Shown in pieces: positions 22,347-33,350 of a stretch of 64,000 nucleotides of DNA. The position numbers and the translations under genes are program-made. Location of the stretch: assembly GCA_028554645.1 (NCBI GenBank), contig JAQOOI010000064.1, positions 2,790,001 to 2,854,000 of the forward strand, read 5' to 3'. The notes below the pieces were generated by a model. The model had not been told where the DNA came from. It saw only the letters and a list, made by a program, of their open reading frames with translations, and did no database searches. Source of the stretch: Omphalotus guepiniiformis. Lineage: Eukaryota; Basidiomycota; Agaricomycetes; Agaricales; Omphalotaceae. The stretch's first letter is position 1. The number at the start of each line of letters is the position of its first letter.

Positions 22347-22790
22347 ATGTTTGACCAAGCTAATACGATGAGGGAGGGTGAGGCTGTTTCGAATTTCGAG
22401 AGGTATTTGGATTCGCTGGAGAGGATGAGCGACGAGGAGTACGAGAGGGAGATGGAGAGACGAGCGAGGCTGACGGCGTTGTAAGTCATTCTCCCTCTCT
22501 CTCTCTCTCCTCATTCCTTCTTCCCGTTCGTATGCCTTCCTGCCGCTGACGCTGAGATCCCCAGGCTGGAGGTTAAGATGGCGGCGATGAGGAGACAGTT
22601 GGGGTATACCGTCTTTAGGGAAGAGAATACAGAATCAGAGGTCGTAAGCTCTCCTCCTTCGAGTTCTGATGCTGCTCAGGATTCTTCTTCTTCGCAGTGT
22701 TCTTCTTCTTCCTCTTCGGCGCGGAGCTTCAGGAAATCTGTTGCGAAGGTCGGGAGGAGGTTGAAGAAGGCTGTGAAGAGTGTGTGGTGA
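22347..22790 (+). CDS. Small charged protein, 119 residues, two exons
   Basis: Exon 1 is 22347-22480 and exon 2 is 22565-22790, with a GTAAGT donor and CCCAG acceptor. The N-terminal half is acidic and helical (YLDSLERMSDEEYEREMERR). The middle is a serine-rich linker (SSPPSSSDAAQDSSSS), and the end is strongly basic (SFRKSVAKVGRRLKKAVKSVW). I do not recognise the family. An upstream exon is possible because the ATG follows CTTCAG directly, which could itself be an acceptor. The basic tail could bind membrane or nucleic acid, but that is a guess. Confidence 0.55.
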
Positions 22791-22913
22791 ATAGCGTGCA
22801 GGAGGTTAGTTTCCATCTCGCCTTTGTCGATTTTGCTCGCAGCTCATTCAGTTGCCTTCAGATGTTGTGTGTTTAGTGTATTTGCTTGCTTGCGACTCTT
22901 GGGCTGGTTCCCT

Positions 22914-23080
22914 GAACTTGGACTTGGATTTGGACATGGACCTACTCGGACTCGGACATTGGACATTGGACTCGTATTGGACTCAGGACGTTGTATAGAC
23001 ATTGGACTTGGACTTGGACTTGGACTCGGATTTGGACATTGGACATTGGAATTTGGACTAGGGACTCGGACATTGACATT
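22914..23080. repeat. GGACTT-type hexanucleotide minisatellite
   Basis: About 165 bp made of imperfect TTGGAC / TCGGAC / TTGGACA units. Read on the plus strand it would give alternating Leu-Gly or Asp-Leu. It lies just downstream of the small charged protein gene. Confidence 0.8.
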
Positions 23081-24120
23081 AACTTATATATATTTATGTA
23101 CTCGCAGCTGGGAGGGTCTTCCAGCTGCGACATCTGACTGCTTATGCTTATTGTCATATTTTTGTTCTTCAAAGCAGCATCTGCAAATGTTATATACACC
23201 TGTCAGGTTTCCTCTTCTTTGTGCTGAGTGTGTACTCATAATGAGTAATTACCTTCTCGAGTCTACCAGTCTGGTGCCAGTGCTATGAATGTGATGCATG
23301 ATGACATTTCCGCAGCGTTTTTGTCTTATGCAACAGAAGACTGCGTACGAACTGTTGAAAGGGTAACGTAGGAAAGCCGAGAAACAAGGATCGGGCTCAG
23401 TAATACAACGCCTGAGAGGATCAAGCTTTTACTGTCGTTCTGCGCTCGTAAAAGGCATTTTAGAATACAGTCCGAGGGCCAATGACATGCAACGAATTCC
23501 AAAGCAGAGTTGTATGACATTGAAGTCTCTTGAGCCTCTTCGTGATTCCACTTGACGGCAAGGACGCTTTGTCAAGCACTGAGCTCGGAGGAAAGAGCGG
23601 TTACGCTCCTAGGATGGTCAGTCGAAACGACAGTCAGGAAAACGAAACTAGCCATTTCTCGAATTATCAGAAACTAGCCTAAACTCTAGTGCCCAGTCGA
23701 AGGACCACAGGAAGATAGACATCGTACGAGTGTTTTCCGGGGACTGCAGGAGGCGTATCATGCAAAGTAACACAGAATTGGTATACGTTTACGGGATGCG
23801 CTTTTCAGAAAGTCGACTACTGCGCAAAAGCAGGTCTATTCTTCGGGCAGGATGACTTCGCCAGAGGTTCTGCGTAGACACTGTGTGGAAAGATGGTCTT
23901 GATCTGATGCATCTTGCGGACGCAGCGAGCCGAACGTCAGGCGCTGACGGATCGTTCAACGATACAGTTTGAACATTTGAATATCTGTGGCTTTCAAAGT
24001 CATCTTGTTACAACGTATTGTACACTGAACATGGAGCCTGTATTTTACAACCTTTCCTAGCGAATATGAGCACAGAATACAAGAACAGCGGACATCGACT
24101 TACTGATATACGCCTTCAGA
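23081..24120. other. Gene-free interval
   Basis: No gene or repeat family is recognised on either strand. Confidence 0.45.
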
Positions 24121-24495
24121 TCAGAGTTCATCTCCACCTCTTTTCGTCCGCTGCTTTGGCTCCTGAACACTGACTTGCGAGACTCCCTCGGATGCTTTCA
24201 ACGAGGCCACCACATCGTTTCCAACGTTCGGCCATTCTGCTTTCGGTACACTGACAAGTTGAACATCGCTCAATTGGCCGACTTGTCCGACGTGATTTAA
24301 CGCGGGGTGAATGGTGGATAACGTAGCGGGTGAATTCAGAAATGGAGAATTCGGGGCCAAAGTCACTGCAACATAAGTATTGAGGTCGTAATTCATTGAA
24401 TTATGGTGATGAGCTGCAAGGCCTAGGAGTGCACAAGTGATGGGAGAATGTTGCTGAATAAGGTTGGCGTTTACTTTCACCACAACTTCGACCAT
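24121..24495 (-). CDS. Small uncharacterised protein, 124 residues, ending GGDEL
   Basis: One exon, ATG at 24495. The sequence is well ordered and not low-complexity: MVEVVVKVNANLIQQHSP, AHHHNSMNYDLNTYVAVTLA, ALNHVGQVGQLSDVQLVSVP. It ends PKQRTKRGGDEL. There is no signal peptide, so the terminal DEL is unlikely to act as an ER-retention signal. Strand pattern (hydrophobic-alternating segments around VVVKV, YVAVTLA, VQLVSVP and VSQVSV) suggests a small alpha/beta fold, such as an inhibitor-like or ferredoxin-like domain. No family is assigned. Coding status rests on length and composition only. Confidence 0.5.
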   Translation of the reverse strand: MVEVVVKVNANLIQQHSPITCALLGLAAHHHNSMNYDLNTYVAVTLAPNSPFLNSPATLSTIHPALNHVGQVGQLSDVQLVSVPKAEWPNVGNDVVASLKASEGVSQVSVQEPKQRTKRGGDEL

Positions 24496-25716
24496 CTCAC
24501 GCGTTTGTAGGCTCTCAGAGGAGAATTTTGATATATTTTTCTGGCGGAACGGCTACTCAATAACTTGTATGGTGGTGTGTATGACATTTCGTGCTTAGAT
24601 TTCCTCGTTCAATGGACCATCTCATCTTTGCAGTAGGAACAACAGGAGGCTCAAGATTGGCACCAGAGTTCACGAAACTTGTACCATTTCTTTACATGCA
24701 AATACAGTTACTGCGCACTATGACAGAACGCTTTGATTGTTTTCACAAAATCCCCAAGCTGCTGCGCCAGAAGGAAAAACTCGACAAGATGAAGAAAGCG
24801 GCGATAACAACGGCGACAATAGATGAGTGTGGTGCTCTTAAAACATAATCGCCAAGAGCCGGCATTCACCATAACCTCATAACCTCGAGGACATGATCGG
24901 AGACCGGTGCCTGCGCAGCCAATTCCTTTCAGTTCTCGGGAGCTTTGATGTCGATGATCATGGTGTATTTTCCTCGTCGTGGATGTAAGTTCCCATTCAT
25001 CAAGAATAATTGCCTCATATGATCGCTTTACCGCAATACCGGGTGAGCTTTGTATACCGTCAAATGGAGCCTGTTCAATTGCCGGTGAGGTATTCCGTTG
25101 TAAAGCATCGCTCTTTCCTCATGTCATGCTTCCTTCCAGGTCTCAAGGATTCTCGTCAAGACCTTGATCATAACAATCAATTCATTCAGCTTCAAAGAGA
25201 AAGTTCCTTCGTATAAGCTTATTCTTTCTTTCAAAGTAATTCTGAACGGTAATCAAGAACACGCGTGGATGTGATCCATGTGGGTATCATCTCCTGCTGC
25301 AGATCAGGCAGGAATCCAAAGGCGAGGCGACCATTGACCCCTCGTATATGCTGCGGATGACGGTACGTTGTATGCTTGGGGTCATTCCATTTTGGTTCAA
25401 GGTGTCTACAGGACGTTGAATGTGATCTGTTGGTTTGCTTAGCCATTCACACTTGATGTACCCGAATCATACAGGCACATGGTAAGTGGCGGTTCCTTTC
25501 CCAATTCGTTTTTGCGGCAGCTTCTTTGCAAATCTCAACGCCACTAGATCCCACTGACACTGCGCATCTTGGAGAAAGGAAATCGACAACTTCGCCATCT
25601 TTTGCTCAACTCGCGTTAGAAATCACCTTCTTGGCAGTCTTTGATTTTCCTCACACAATTCAGTCAATGGTTGCCTAGCTCCTTCATGTTTAAATTTAAA
25701 CCTGCCTTCTGATGCA
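24496..25716. other. Gene-free interval upstream of the repeat-peptide gene
   Basis: No gene is recognised. A 14-bp palindrome (GTTTAAATTTAAAC, 25688-25701) sits just upstream of the TATA box of the next gene. Confidence 0.45.
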
Positions 25717-25723
25717 TATAAAA
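25717..25723 (+). promoter_or_regulatory. TATA box of the repeat-peptide precursor gene
   Basis: TATAAAA, 111 bp upstream of the ATG at 25828. Confidence 0.55.
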
Positions 25724-25827
25724 TGCCCTGGTGTAAATCTCCATCCTTCAGCAGCCACTTCTCTTTTGAAAGTGTCTTACTAGCAAGCAAAAAACCGACC
25801 TCGCTCTAACTCTAAAACATATTCGCC

Positions 25828-27438
25828 ATGTTGTTCAAGAAGAACTTTATCGTCTTCGTCATCGCAGCTGTGATGACTGCTGCATCGGCTATTCCAGTTA
25901 GTAACATTGTCCTTGATATTCGAAGTATTCACTGATCACTCGTACGACAGGTTCCTGTGGGTAGCGATGTGCTTAATGGCGACGACATTCGTATCGGTCG
26001 CTCCGAAATTGTGGATGTAAGTGTTTATTTGCTTTGCTTTTCTTTCTACACGAATTATTGGAAAGTTAACTTTGTACTGACCTTTCAGTTCACGAAGAGA
26101 CGCCATGGAGATAGCGGTTCTCGAGGCCGCGGTGACAGCCGCACTCGCGTCGAAGCTCGCCGACACGGTGACAGTGGCTCTCGTGGCCGCGGCGACAGTC
26201 GTACGCGCCTCGAAGCTCGCCGACACGGTGACAGTGGCTCCCGAGGACGAGGTGACAGTCGCACCCGCCTCGAAACTCGTAGGCACGGTGATAGTGGGTC
26301 TAGAGGACGAGGTGATAGTCGCACCCGCCTTGAAGCTCGCAGGCACGGTGACAGTGGCTCCCGAGGACGTGGTGACAGTCGTACGCGTGTAGAAGCTCGC
26401 AGACACGGTGATAGCGGTTCTCGAGGCCGAGGTGACAGTCGTACCCGCCTTGAGGCTCGCAGGCACGGCGACAGTGGCTCTCGGGGCCGAGGTGATAGTC
26501 GCACCCGCCTTGAAGCTCGTCGACACGGAAGCGGCTCGCGAGGGCGAGGCGACAGCCGTACCCGTCTTCAGGCTCGCAAACACGGCGATAGTGGATCTCG
26601 GGGTCGCGGCGACAGTCGTACGCGTCTCGAAGCTCGCAGACACGGTGATAGTGGATCTCGCGGTCGAGGGGATAGTCGCACTCGCCTCGAGGCTCGTAGG
26701 CATGGAAGTGGGTCTCGAACTCGTGTTGAGGCTCGCAGACATGGAAGTGGGTCTCGAGGGCGCGGTGATAGTCGTACCCGACTGCAGGCTCGCAAGCATG
26801 GTGATAGTGGTTCTCGAGGACGAGGCGATAGTCGCACTCGACTTGAAGCTCGCAGACACGGAAGTGGCTCTCGAGGACGAGGTGACAGCCGAACTCGTCT
26901 CGAGGCCCGCAGGCATGGAAGTGGGTCTCGAACTCGTCTTGAGGCTCGCAGACATGGAAGTGGGTCTCGAGGGCGTGGTGACAGCCGTACTCGACTCGAG
27001 GCTCGCAGACATGGTAGTGGTTCTCGAGGGCGTGGTGACAGCCGAACTCGTCTCGAGGCTCGCAGGCATGGAAGTGGCTCTCGAGGGCGTGGTGACAGCC
27101 GAACTCGACTCGAGGCTCGCAGACATGGCAGTGGTTCTCGAACTCGTCTCGAAGCTCGCCGACACGGAAGTGGTTCTCGAGGGCGCGGTGACAGCCGAAC
27201 TCGTCTCGAAGCTCGTCGACACGGAAGCGGCTCTCGAGGACGAGGCGATAGTCGTACTCGCCTGGAAGCTCGTCGACATGGAAGTGGGTCTCGAGGACGA
27301 GGTGACAGTCGAACTCGTCTTGAGGCTCGCAGACATGGCAGCGGGTCTCGAGGGCGCGGTGACAGTCGCACCCGCCTTGCTGCTCGCAGACATGGCAGTG
27401 GTTCTCGCGGACGAGGCGATAGTCGTTCCCGCCAGTGA
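25828..27438 (+). CDS. Secreted precursor with 24 tandem peptide units and dibasic (Kex2-like) junctions
   Basis: Exons 25828-25896, 25951-26016 and 26089-27438 join in phase 0 to 494 residues. MLFKKNFIVFVIAAVMTAA followed by SA is a signal peptide. A short acidic pro-segment (VPVGSDVLNGDDIRIGRS) leads to FTKR, a classical Kex2 site. Then 24 head-to-tail units follow. Ten have 20 residues (core HGDSGSRGRGDSRTRLEA), ten have 19 (Asp lost after HG), three have 13 (RGRGDS lost) and the last is partial. Units meet at Arg-Arg, or Arg-Lys in two cases. RGD occurs in 21 units. Units differ mostly at synonymous sites, so the protein frame is under selection. The design is that of a Kex2-processed repeat protein. 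A disordered, Arg-rich wall protein is the alternative. Confidence 0.85.
26101..27438 (+). repeat. Coding minisatellite, unit 60 / 57 / 39 bp
   Basis: 24 units in tandem. The first seven are all 60 bp. From the eighth unit on, 57-bp units (one GAC/GAT codon lost) dominate, and 39-bp units (18 bp lost) occur three times. This ordering suggests step-wise local duplication toward the 3' end. Confidence 0.93.
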
Positions 27439-27871
27439 AAATCTCGCTAGTCACTTTACTCACAATTGAATGAATTGCCGATCGTCTTAGGAAGGATTAA
27501 AAACGGTCTTATTTACCTTGTTTTCTGGTCCTCAAATTCAAAAACGAAAAGTTCTGCTTGTCTGTACTGCGTAGTTTTTGGTCAGTTTGTACTCGTATCG
27601 CTAGTGGTATCCAGTTCGGTTTCAATGATGTAGTAGCCTCGTCAATGTACTTTTACGACCGTGAATTTATCTAAACCACTTAGTGGGTACAATCCTGAAT
27701 TTAAGATCTTTCATTAGCAGTGTATAAGATACAATACATACTTAAGTACAATACGACGCAAAACAAATTCGGTACAAAGGGTTGAAATTAAGAAAAATAC
27801 AAACAAGAAGAGGCCCAAACTGACTCTGATCCCTCTCCTGCTTAACACAGTTGTGGATAGGGTGATTCTTA
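27439..27871. other. Convergent spacer between the repeat-peptide gene and P450-1
   Basis: 433 bp of AT-rich 3' flanking sequence. No gene is seen. Confidence 0.55.
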
Positions 27872-30168
27872 CTACGACCCTTGATACGCTTTCACCAGCA
27901 AAGGGAGCTGATTACCATTCTCAGGCTGACTCCTGAGCACAGGTCGTTGCACGATACTACTCTTGTGATCAACATCCTCCTTCGGAACAGCAAGTTCAAA
28001 CTCGAACGTGCGGACCAAGATGAAGAGCAATGCTTTCATTCTAAGATATTACGAACACATACAATCAAATCAGTCAGATTGTTTCTCGGAGGTAGGTAAG
28101 ATTGCACTCACTCGACAAGAGAAAATCTCCATCCTATGCATGCACGAGCGCCTCCCAAGAAGGTAAGCATGTTTCCCCATACACCAGGGATGGAAGTAAC
28201 TGTGTCTGGGAGGTTTTCCCAGCGTTCGGGTCTGCGGAAAAAAGGACATTGCTTTAGCATCTTGGGTGTTTATGAATTGCGCCAGGTCAGTCTCACTTGA
28301 ACTCGTCTGCATCAGGACCCCATAAATCTTTATCCCTGTTCAGCAAGAAGATAGGCAGGAATATCTGTTGGCCCTTCTGTATCCTGCAAAATCAATACAA
28401 ATTTGAGAAAATGTACCAAGAATAGCCTTCAAAGCAAATTCACGCACCGAATACTATCATGTACGACTCCATTCTTATCTGTGACAGGCGTACTAAGCGG
28501 CAAGAAACCATCCTTCATCGCCACTCGCGATACGAGAGGAACAGGTGCATGAAAACGCAACGTTTCACGTACGACCAGATCGAGGTAATGAAGTGAGTTT
28601 AACTCGTCCATCGTAGGGTTATCAGTAGGCATAGCCAGCAATTCCTTGCGTAGCTTATCCTGAGCAGCCTTGTTCTGGGAAATTGCAAACAACGCCCAGG
28701 TTGTACCCGTTGACGTTGTTTCGTGGCCAGCAACGAAGAAAGTAGGTACTTCTAGATAAGGCGGAGTAAGATGTCTCAGTATCGTGGTACAGCAACAGAA
28801 GATGGTGAAAGGGACGTACGTGCTAATACATCCTCGTCGCTCATACGCTGACTTTCAGGAAGCTCAGTGCTCATGTTCGACCTGATCAAGAGCGAGAGCA
28901 AATTTTTCGTTCCCCAGTTATTGCCTTTCTCTCCGGTGCCGATCAAAGACTGTTTATTCTCGTGGAGCAATTGTTGACCGATTCTTGCCATCGTCTTTCT
29001 TGCTTCGCGTACAGCGGAGCTGCCCTCGCCTGGCTGGATATCGTGGTCAGCTTCCGGCGGTTTCATTTACGAGTTCATTGGGAGAAAGCAAATGCTCACA
29101 AAGATGCGCAGAAGAGGGATGCGTGCTTGGAGCATCAACCAAAAACGTCCCCGGAGAGTTCGTGGACCGCCAAATATTGCGGCAAAAGCTTTGTTGAGTT
29201 CGTTGGGTTCCGTGTTTGGGTTTAAGGCGTTGAACTGGTAGTTGAATCCTGGAATTTCGCGTCGATTAACCGGAGAACCGAAACTCACGGTTTAGGAGCA
29301 CTGGAAGCACGCACCTGCGAGACCTATGACGTCTAAAGTCATTCTGCTCAACCACGATAGCACGTCAATACGTGAAACACCTCCCTCGCTAGTCACTTGC
29401 GATGTCCAGAGATCCCTTAGCTATCAGCAATCTTTGAATCAGTGTCTCCGAGAGCCTCAAAGCGTAACAGAATTCCAACCTGAACAGATTTCTCCACGAA
29501 AATCTCAGTCAGCTCGCGAATTTGGGATGGTCCGAACGCTGGGTTCTACAACAAGCGATAACCAATTCCGTAGATATTCAAACGAAGATTCAATGTACCA
29601 TGACTTTGCGCTGTAATTTATGCTTGTCTTCCTCAGTCACTAGAACGCCTGTTTGACAAAGAAAATCAATGAGCCTAGGGGCTACATTCGTCATAGAAGT
29701 GACAAACCATTTCCTAGAATCCGACCCAAGGTGTATCGTGCTACCGGAGGCCTTTGATAATCGTAGTGGTTCACCAGAATATGGTTGAGAGCTTTCGTGT
29801 CCAACGTGAATAACACGCTGCGCTACATCACCGCCACCACTTAAATTTGATCTCGGCGCTGCGGAAGAAAGGACATACACTAAATACCCCCCTGATTCTG
29901 AAAGTCTTTCCATATGTTTCAATTCCGTTTCCGAAGAGAACAGAGTGATCCTTTGATAGTAGATGAGCCTTCACACATGGGGAACGATGATGAAAAGCAG
30001 ACGCACAATATCCTTCAAGTTCCCGTAAAGTAAGCTGGCATTCTTGGGACCAGGTAGGTCGCGCCAGGAGGAAGTGAGTTCAGAGTATACAACTTTTAAC
30101 AAAACATAGACATTATAAACAACAAAGGCTCCTAGTAGGGATGCCAAGAATTGCGAAACGACGTGCAT
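27872..30168 (-). CDS. Cytochrome P450, tandem copy 1
   Basis: A multi-exon gene from ATG 30168 to TAG 27872. The N-terminal anchor and proline hinge read [20 protein letters not shown] and [14 protein letters not shown]. Later exons give [64 protein letters not shown], the I-helix [14 protein letters not shown], the K-helix RETLR, a PERW motif and the heme loop [13 protein letters not shown] (Cys codon 28138-28140). It ends [11 protein letters not shown]. All core motifs are present and no break was found, so I infer an active microsomal class II P450. The substrate is unknown. The paralogue at 31028-33350 has the same exon plan. It converges on the repeat-peptide gene. Confidence 0.87.
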
Positions 30169-31027
30169 GTTGATGCAGATAGATTATAAATGAAGGCAAA
30201 GATTGTTGTCCAGAGTCGAACGTCGTTCGTTTATACAGCTCTTATATTTCGAAGATTTACCGCATAACCGGCCCAAACGTCCTCCGCGGGAATATGTAGC
30301 CTAGGCCATCTGTTCTATCTACTGCGAAAATGTTGCAATATTTCGGCAGTATTCGGCGCTCGCAAATCCCATCGGGTGACATTTTTTCAAGAGGATTAGT
30401 ACAGGAGCTATCCGTCCGTTTTAGTCATGTTTCTGCAAAATAATAAATTCAGCGACAGACCACAGCACATCTACAAAGAGACTACCTTGATTGGCTCGCA
30501 AGTGAGTACGAAGCCGTGCTGACTCGTACATAATCACGACACGACACGAGTCTTGAGATGAAGCAGTTTTCTCGACGGCTGACAGGATAAACAGCCTTAC
30601 GTGCCCGTGAAAGACCGATCCCCGAGGTGAGATCATTATCAGATTTCCGAGTTTCCCGCTTCCATAATGGGCTTTTCTAAATGTGTCTCTCGCAGAGGCA
30701 CCCCCTACTCGGAATTATATCCTGAACACGACTCGCAACTTTGAATAGGTCGATACTGTTTCTGGATTCAAAACTCTCCGAACGTATCATCGTGGGTCGA
30801 GCACTCCGGATCTGCTCGCATGCCTCCCATCAAGAAACAAGCCAAGCGCTTCCCGAGTCCTCCCTACATCCAAAGGAATAAAGGAATGGGGATGCAAATC
30901 TACAACTTCGCCCAAGAGGGATACAAAATCATGCGCATTCTCGTGACGGTTCGACCTAGACAGCATGTAGCGCCAAGGTAATAAACTCCCACTTTAGCTG
31001 CCAGAGTGGTAGATAGACAATTTCTCA
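30169..31027. other. Spacer between the tandem P450 genes, part of the duplicated unit
   Basis: No separate gene. Parts resemble the sequence upstream of the second P450. For example, the stretch around 30770-30850 (TTCAAAACTCTC, CATCGTGG, CCCATCAAGAAA) parallels 34268-34360. The duplication therefore included upstream DNA. Confidence 0.55.
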
Positions 31028-33350
31028 CTACGACCCTTGATACGACTTCACCAGCAGAGGTAGCTGACTACCGCTCTCAGGCTGACTTTTAAGCACAGGG
31101 CGTTGAACGATAGTGGTCTTATGAGTAACATCCTCCTTCGGAACGGCGAGTTCGAACTCGAACGAACGGACCAAGATGAAGAGTAGTGCTTTCATTCTAT
31201 CATACAACGAGCATACACAATCAGTCGGTTTCATTTCTCGGACAATAGGAGGGATATACGCACTCGACAAGAGAAAATCTCCATCCCATACAAGCACGAG
31301 CACCTCCAAGGAAAGTAAGCATGTTCCCCCACACCCCAGGGATAGAAGTGACCGTTTCCGGGAGCTTCTCCCAGCGTTCGGGTCTGTGGAGAAAGCCATC
31401 GCTTAGCGCGTTGACGTCGTAGGATTGAAATGGGTTGAACTCACTTGAACTCGTCTGCGTCAGGACCCCATATATCTTTATCCGTGTTCAGTACAACGAT
31501 GGGTAAGATTATCTGTTGCCCTTTTTGAATCCTGTAAAGTAAACACATTTGAGTCTATGCCGCAAAATGCCACAAGTACAACTCACGCACCAAATGCTAT
31601 GATGTACAACGCCGTTCGCGTCCGTAACAGGCATACTAAGTGGCAAGAAACCGTCCTTCATCGCCACTCGTTTTACAGACGGAACAGGCGCATGTAACCG
31701 CAGTGCCTCACGTACGACGAGATCAAGGTAATGAAGTGAGTTCAGCTCGTCCATCGTAGGATTATCAGTAGGCATGGCGAGCAACTCCTCGCGTAGCTTG
31801 TCCTGAGCGGCTTTGTTTTGAGAAAGTGCGAATAACGCCCAGGTTGTACCGGTTGCAGTCGTTTCGTGACCGGCGGCGAAGAATGTGGGGACCTCTAAAA
31901 CACAGAAAGATGTATCAGTATCGTGGCATACGTTGTCTGCGTCTGCAGCAACGGAAGACATGAGAGGGTGGACGTACGTGCTAACACATCCTCATCGCTC
32001 ATACGTTGATTTTCAGGAAGCTCAGTGCTCATGTTCGACCTAACCAATAGCGAGAGCAAATCCTTGGCTCTCCAGTTGTTGCCTTTCTCCCCTGTTCCGA
32101 TTAGAGACCTTTTACTCTCGTTGAGCAACTCTTGACCGATTCGTGCCATTGTTTTTCTCGATTCGCGTACAACAGAGTTTTCTTCAGTAGGCTGAATGAG
32201 AATCATACTGGTCAGCCGTTGCGTCCTTTTACTGTATAACGTTGGTCAGGAGGGAGGATACTCACAAAGATGCGGAGAAGAGGGATGCGTGCTTGGAGCA
32301 TGAACCACATACGTGCCCGGCCACTTTGTGGGCCGCCAAATATCGCCGCGAAAGCTTTGTTGAGTTCGTTGGGTTCCGTGTTTGGGTTCAAGGCGTTGAA
32401 TTGGTAGTTGAATCCTAGAGATTCGGGTCAATTAACCTGAGGATTGGAAATCACAGTTCAGCGAGCAGAAGGACTCACCGGCGAGACCTATGACGTCTAA
32501 AGTCATTCTGCTCAACCACGATAGCACGTCGATACGCGCAACACCTCCCTCGCTAGTCACTTGCGATGTCCAGAGGTCCCTTAGCTATCAGGAATCTTTA
32601 ATTCAATGTCTCCGAGAGCCTCAAAGCAGAACAGAATTCCAACCTGAACAGATTTCTCCACGAAGATCTCAGTCAGCTCGCGAATTTGGGATGGTCCGAA
32701 CGCTGGGTTCTACAACAAGCGAGCGATAATTAACTCCGTAGATCGGATTCAACGTAAACTTGACGGACCATGACTTTGCGCTGCAACTTATGCTTGTCTT
32801 CTTCAGTGACTAAAATACCTGTTCAAAAGAACCGTTTATTGAGTTACTTTTATTTTTTACATTCGACAAGAAGAGAACAAACCGTTTCCGAGAATCCGAC
32901 CTAAGTTGTATCGGGCCATCGGAGGTCTTTGGAAGTCGTGATGGTTCGCCAAAACATGGTTTATGGCTTTCGTATCTACCGTGAACAATACGTTTCGCTA
33001 CACGATGACCACCCGTTATTCTTTATTTCGAAGCTGCGAAAGAAGGAAGCAGACACACGCACGCTAAATATCGCCCTGATTTTGAATGTCTTTCCGTACG
33101 TTTCAACTCCGTTTCCGAAGAGAGCAGAGTTGTCCTTCAACAGAATTTGACTTTTCAGATGAGGAACGATAATGAAAAGCAGACGCACAATATCCTTCAT
33201 GTTTCCATAGAGGAGGCTACCATTCTTCGGACCAGGTAGGTGACGCAAGGAGGACGTCAGTTCAGAGTATAGAGCTCTGAATATACCATAGAAAACATAG
33301 ATAACGAAAACTCCTAATAGGGATACCAAGAATTGCGATAAGGCGTGCAT
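31028..33350 (-). CDS. Cytochrome P450, tandem copy 2
   Basis: It runs from ATG 33350 to TAG 31028, with the exon order and motifs of copy 1. Visible parts are [61 protein letters not shown], the I-helix [14 protein letters not shown], the K-helix [16 protein letters not shown], the heme loop [13 protein letters not shown] and the end LLVKSYQGS. Differences from copy 1 are spread evenly, with no stop or frameshift seen, so both copies are probably functional and may differ in substrate range. It probably reduces oxygen with electrons from the ER-bound P450 reductase; this rests on family knowledge. Confidence 0.87.

Noticed and set aside
22824..23288. 154-codon open frame over the GGACTT minisatellite
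   Set aside because: It consists mainly of repeat translation (GLGLGLG) with no splice or homology support. Listed as a repeat instead.
25936..27393. Long antisense open frame (485 codons, Ser/Thr/Ala-rich) over the repeat array
   Set aside because: The repeat unit is a multiple of three and lacks stops in several frames. Variation between units is synonymous in the sense frame, and only the sense frame has a signal peptide and introns in phase.
26101..27438. CRISPR-like array
   Set aside because: Units are contiguous without unique spacers, and the host is a eukaryote. The array is a coding minisatellite.
26408..27469. Second sense-strand frame of 353 codons (Val/Ala/Leu-rich)
   Set aside because: Same cause: a repeat without stops. 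It has no start context, no signal peptide and no splice support.
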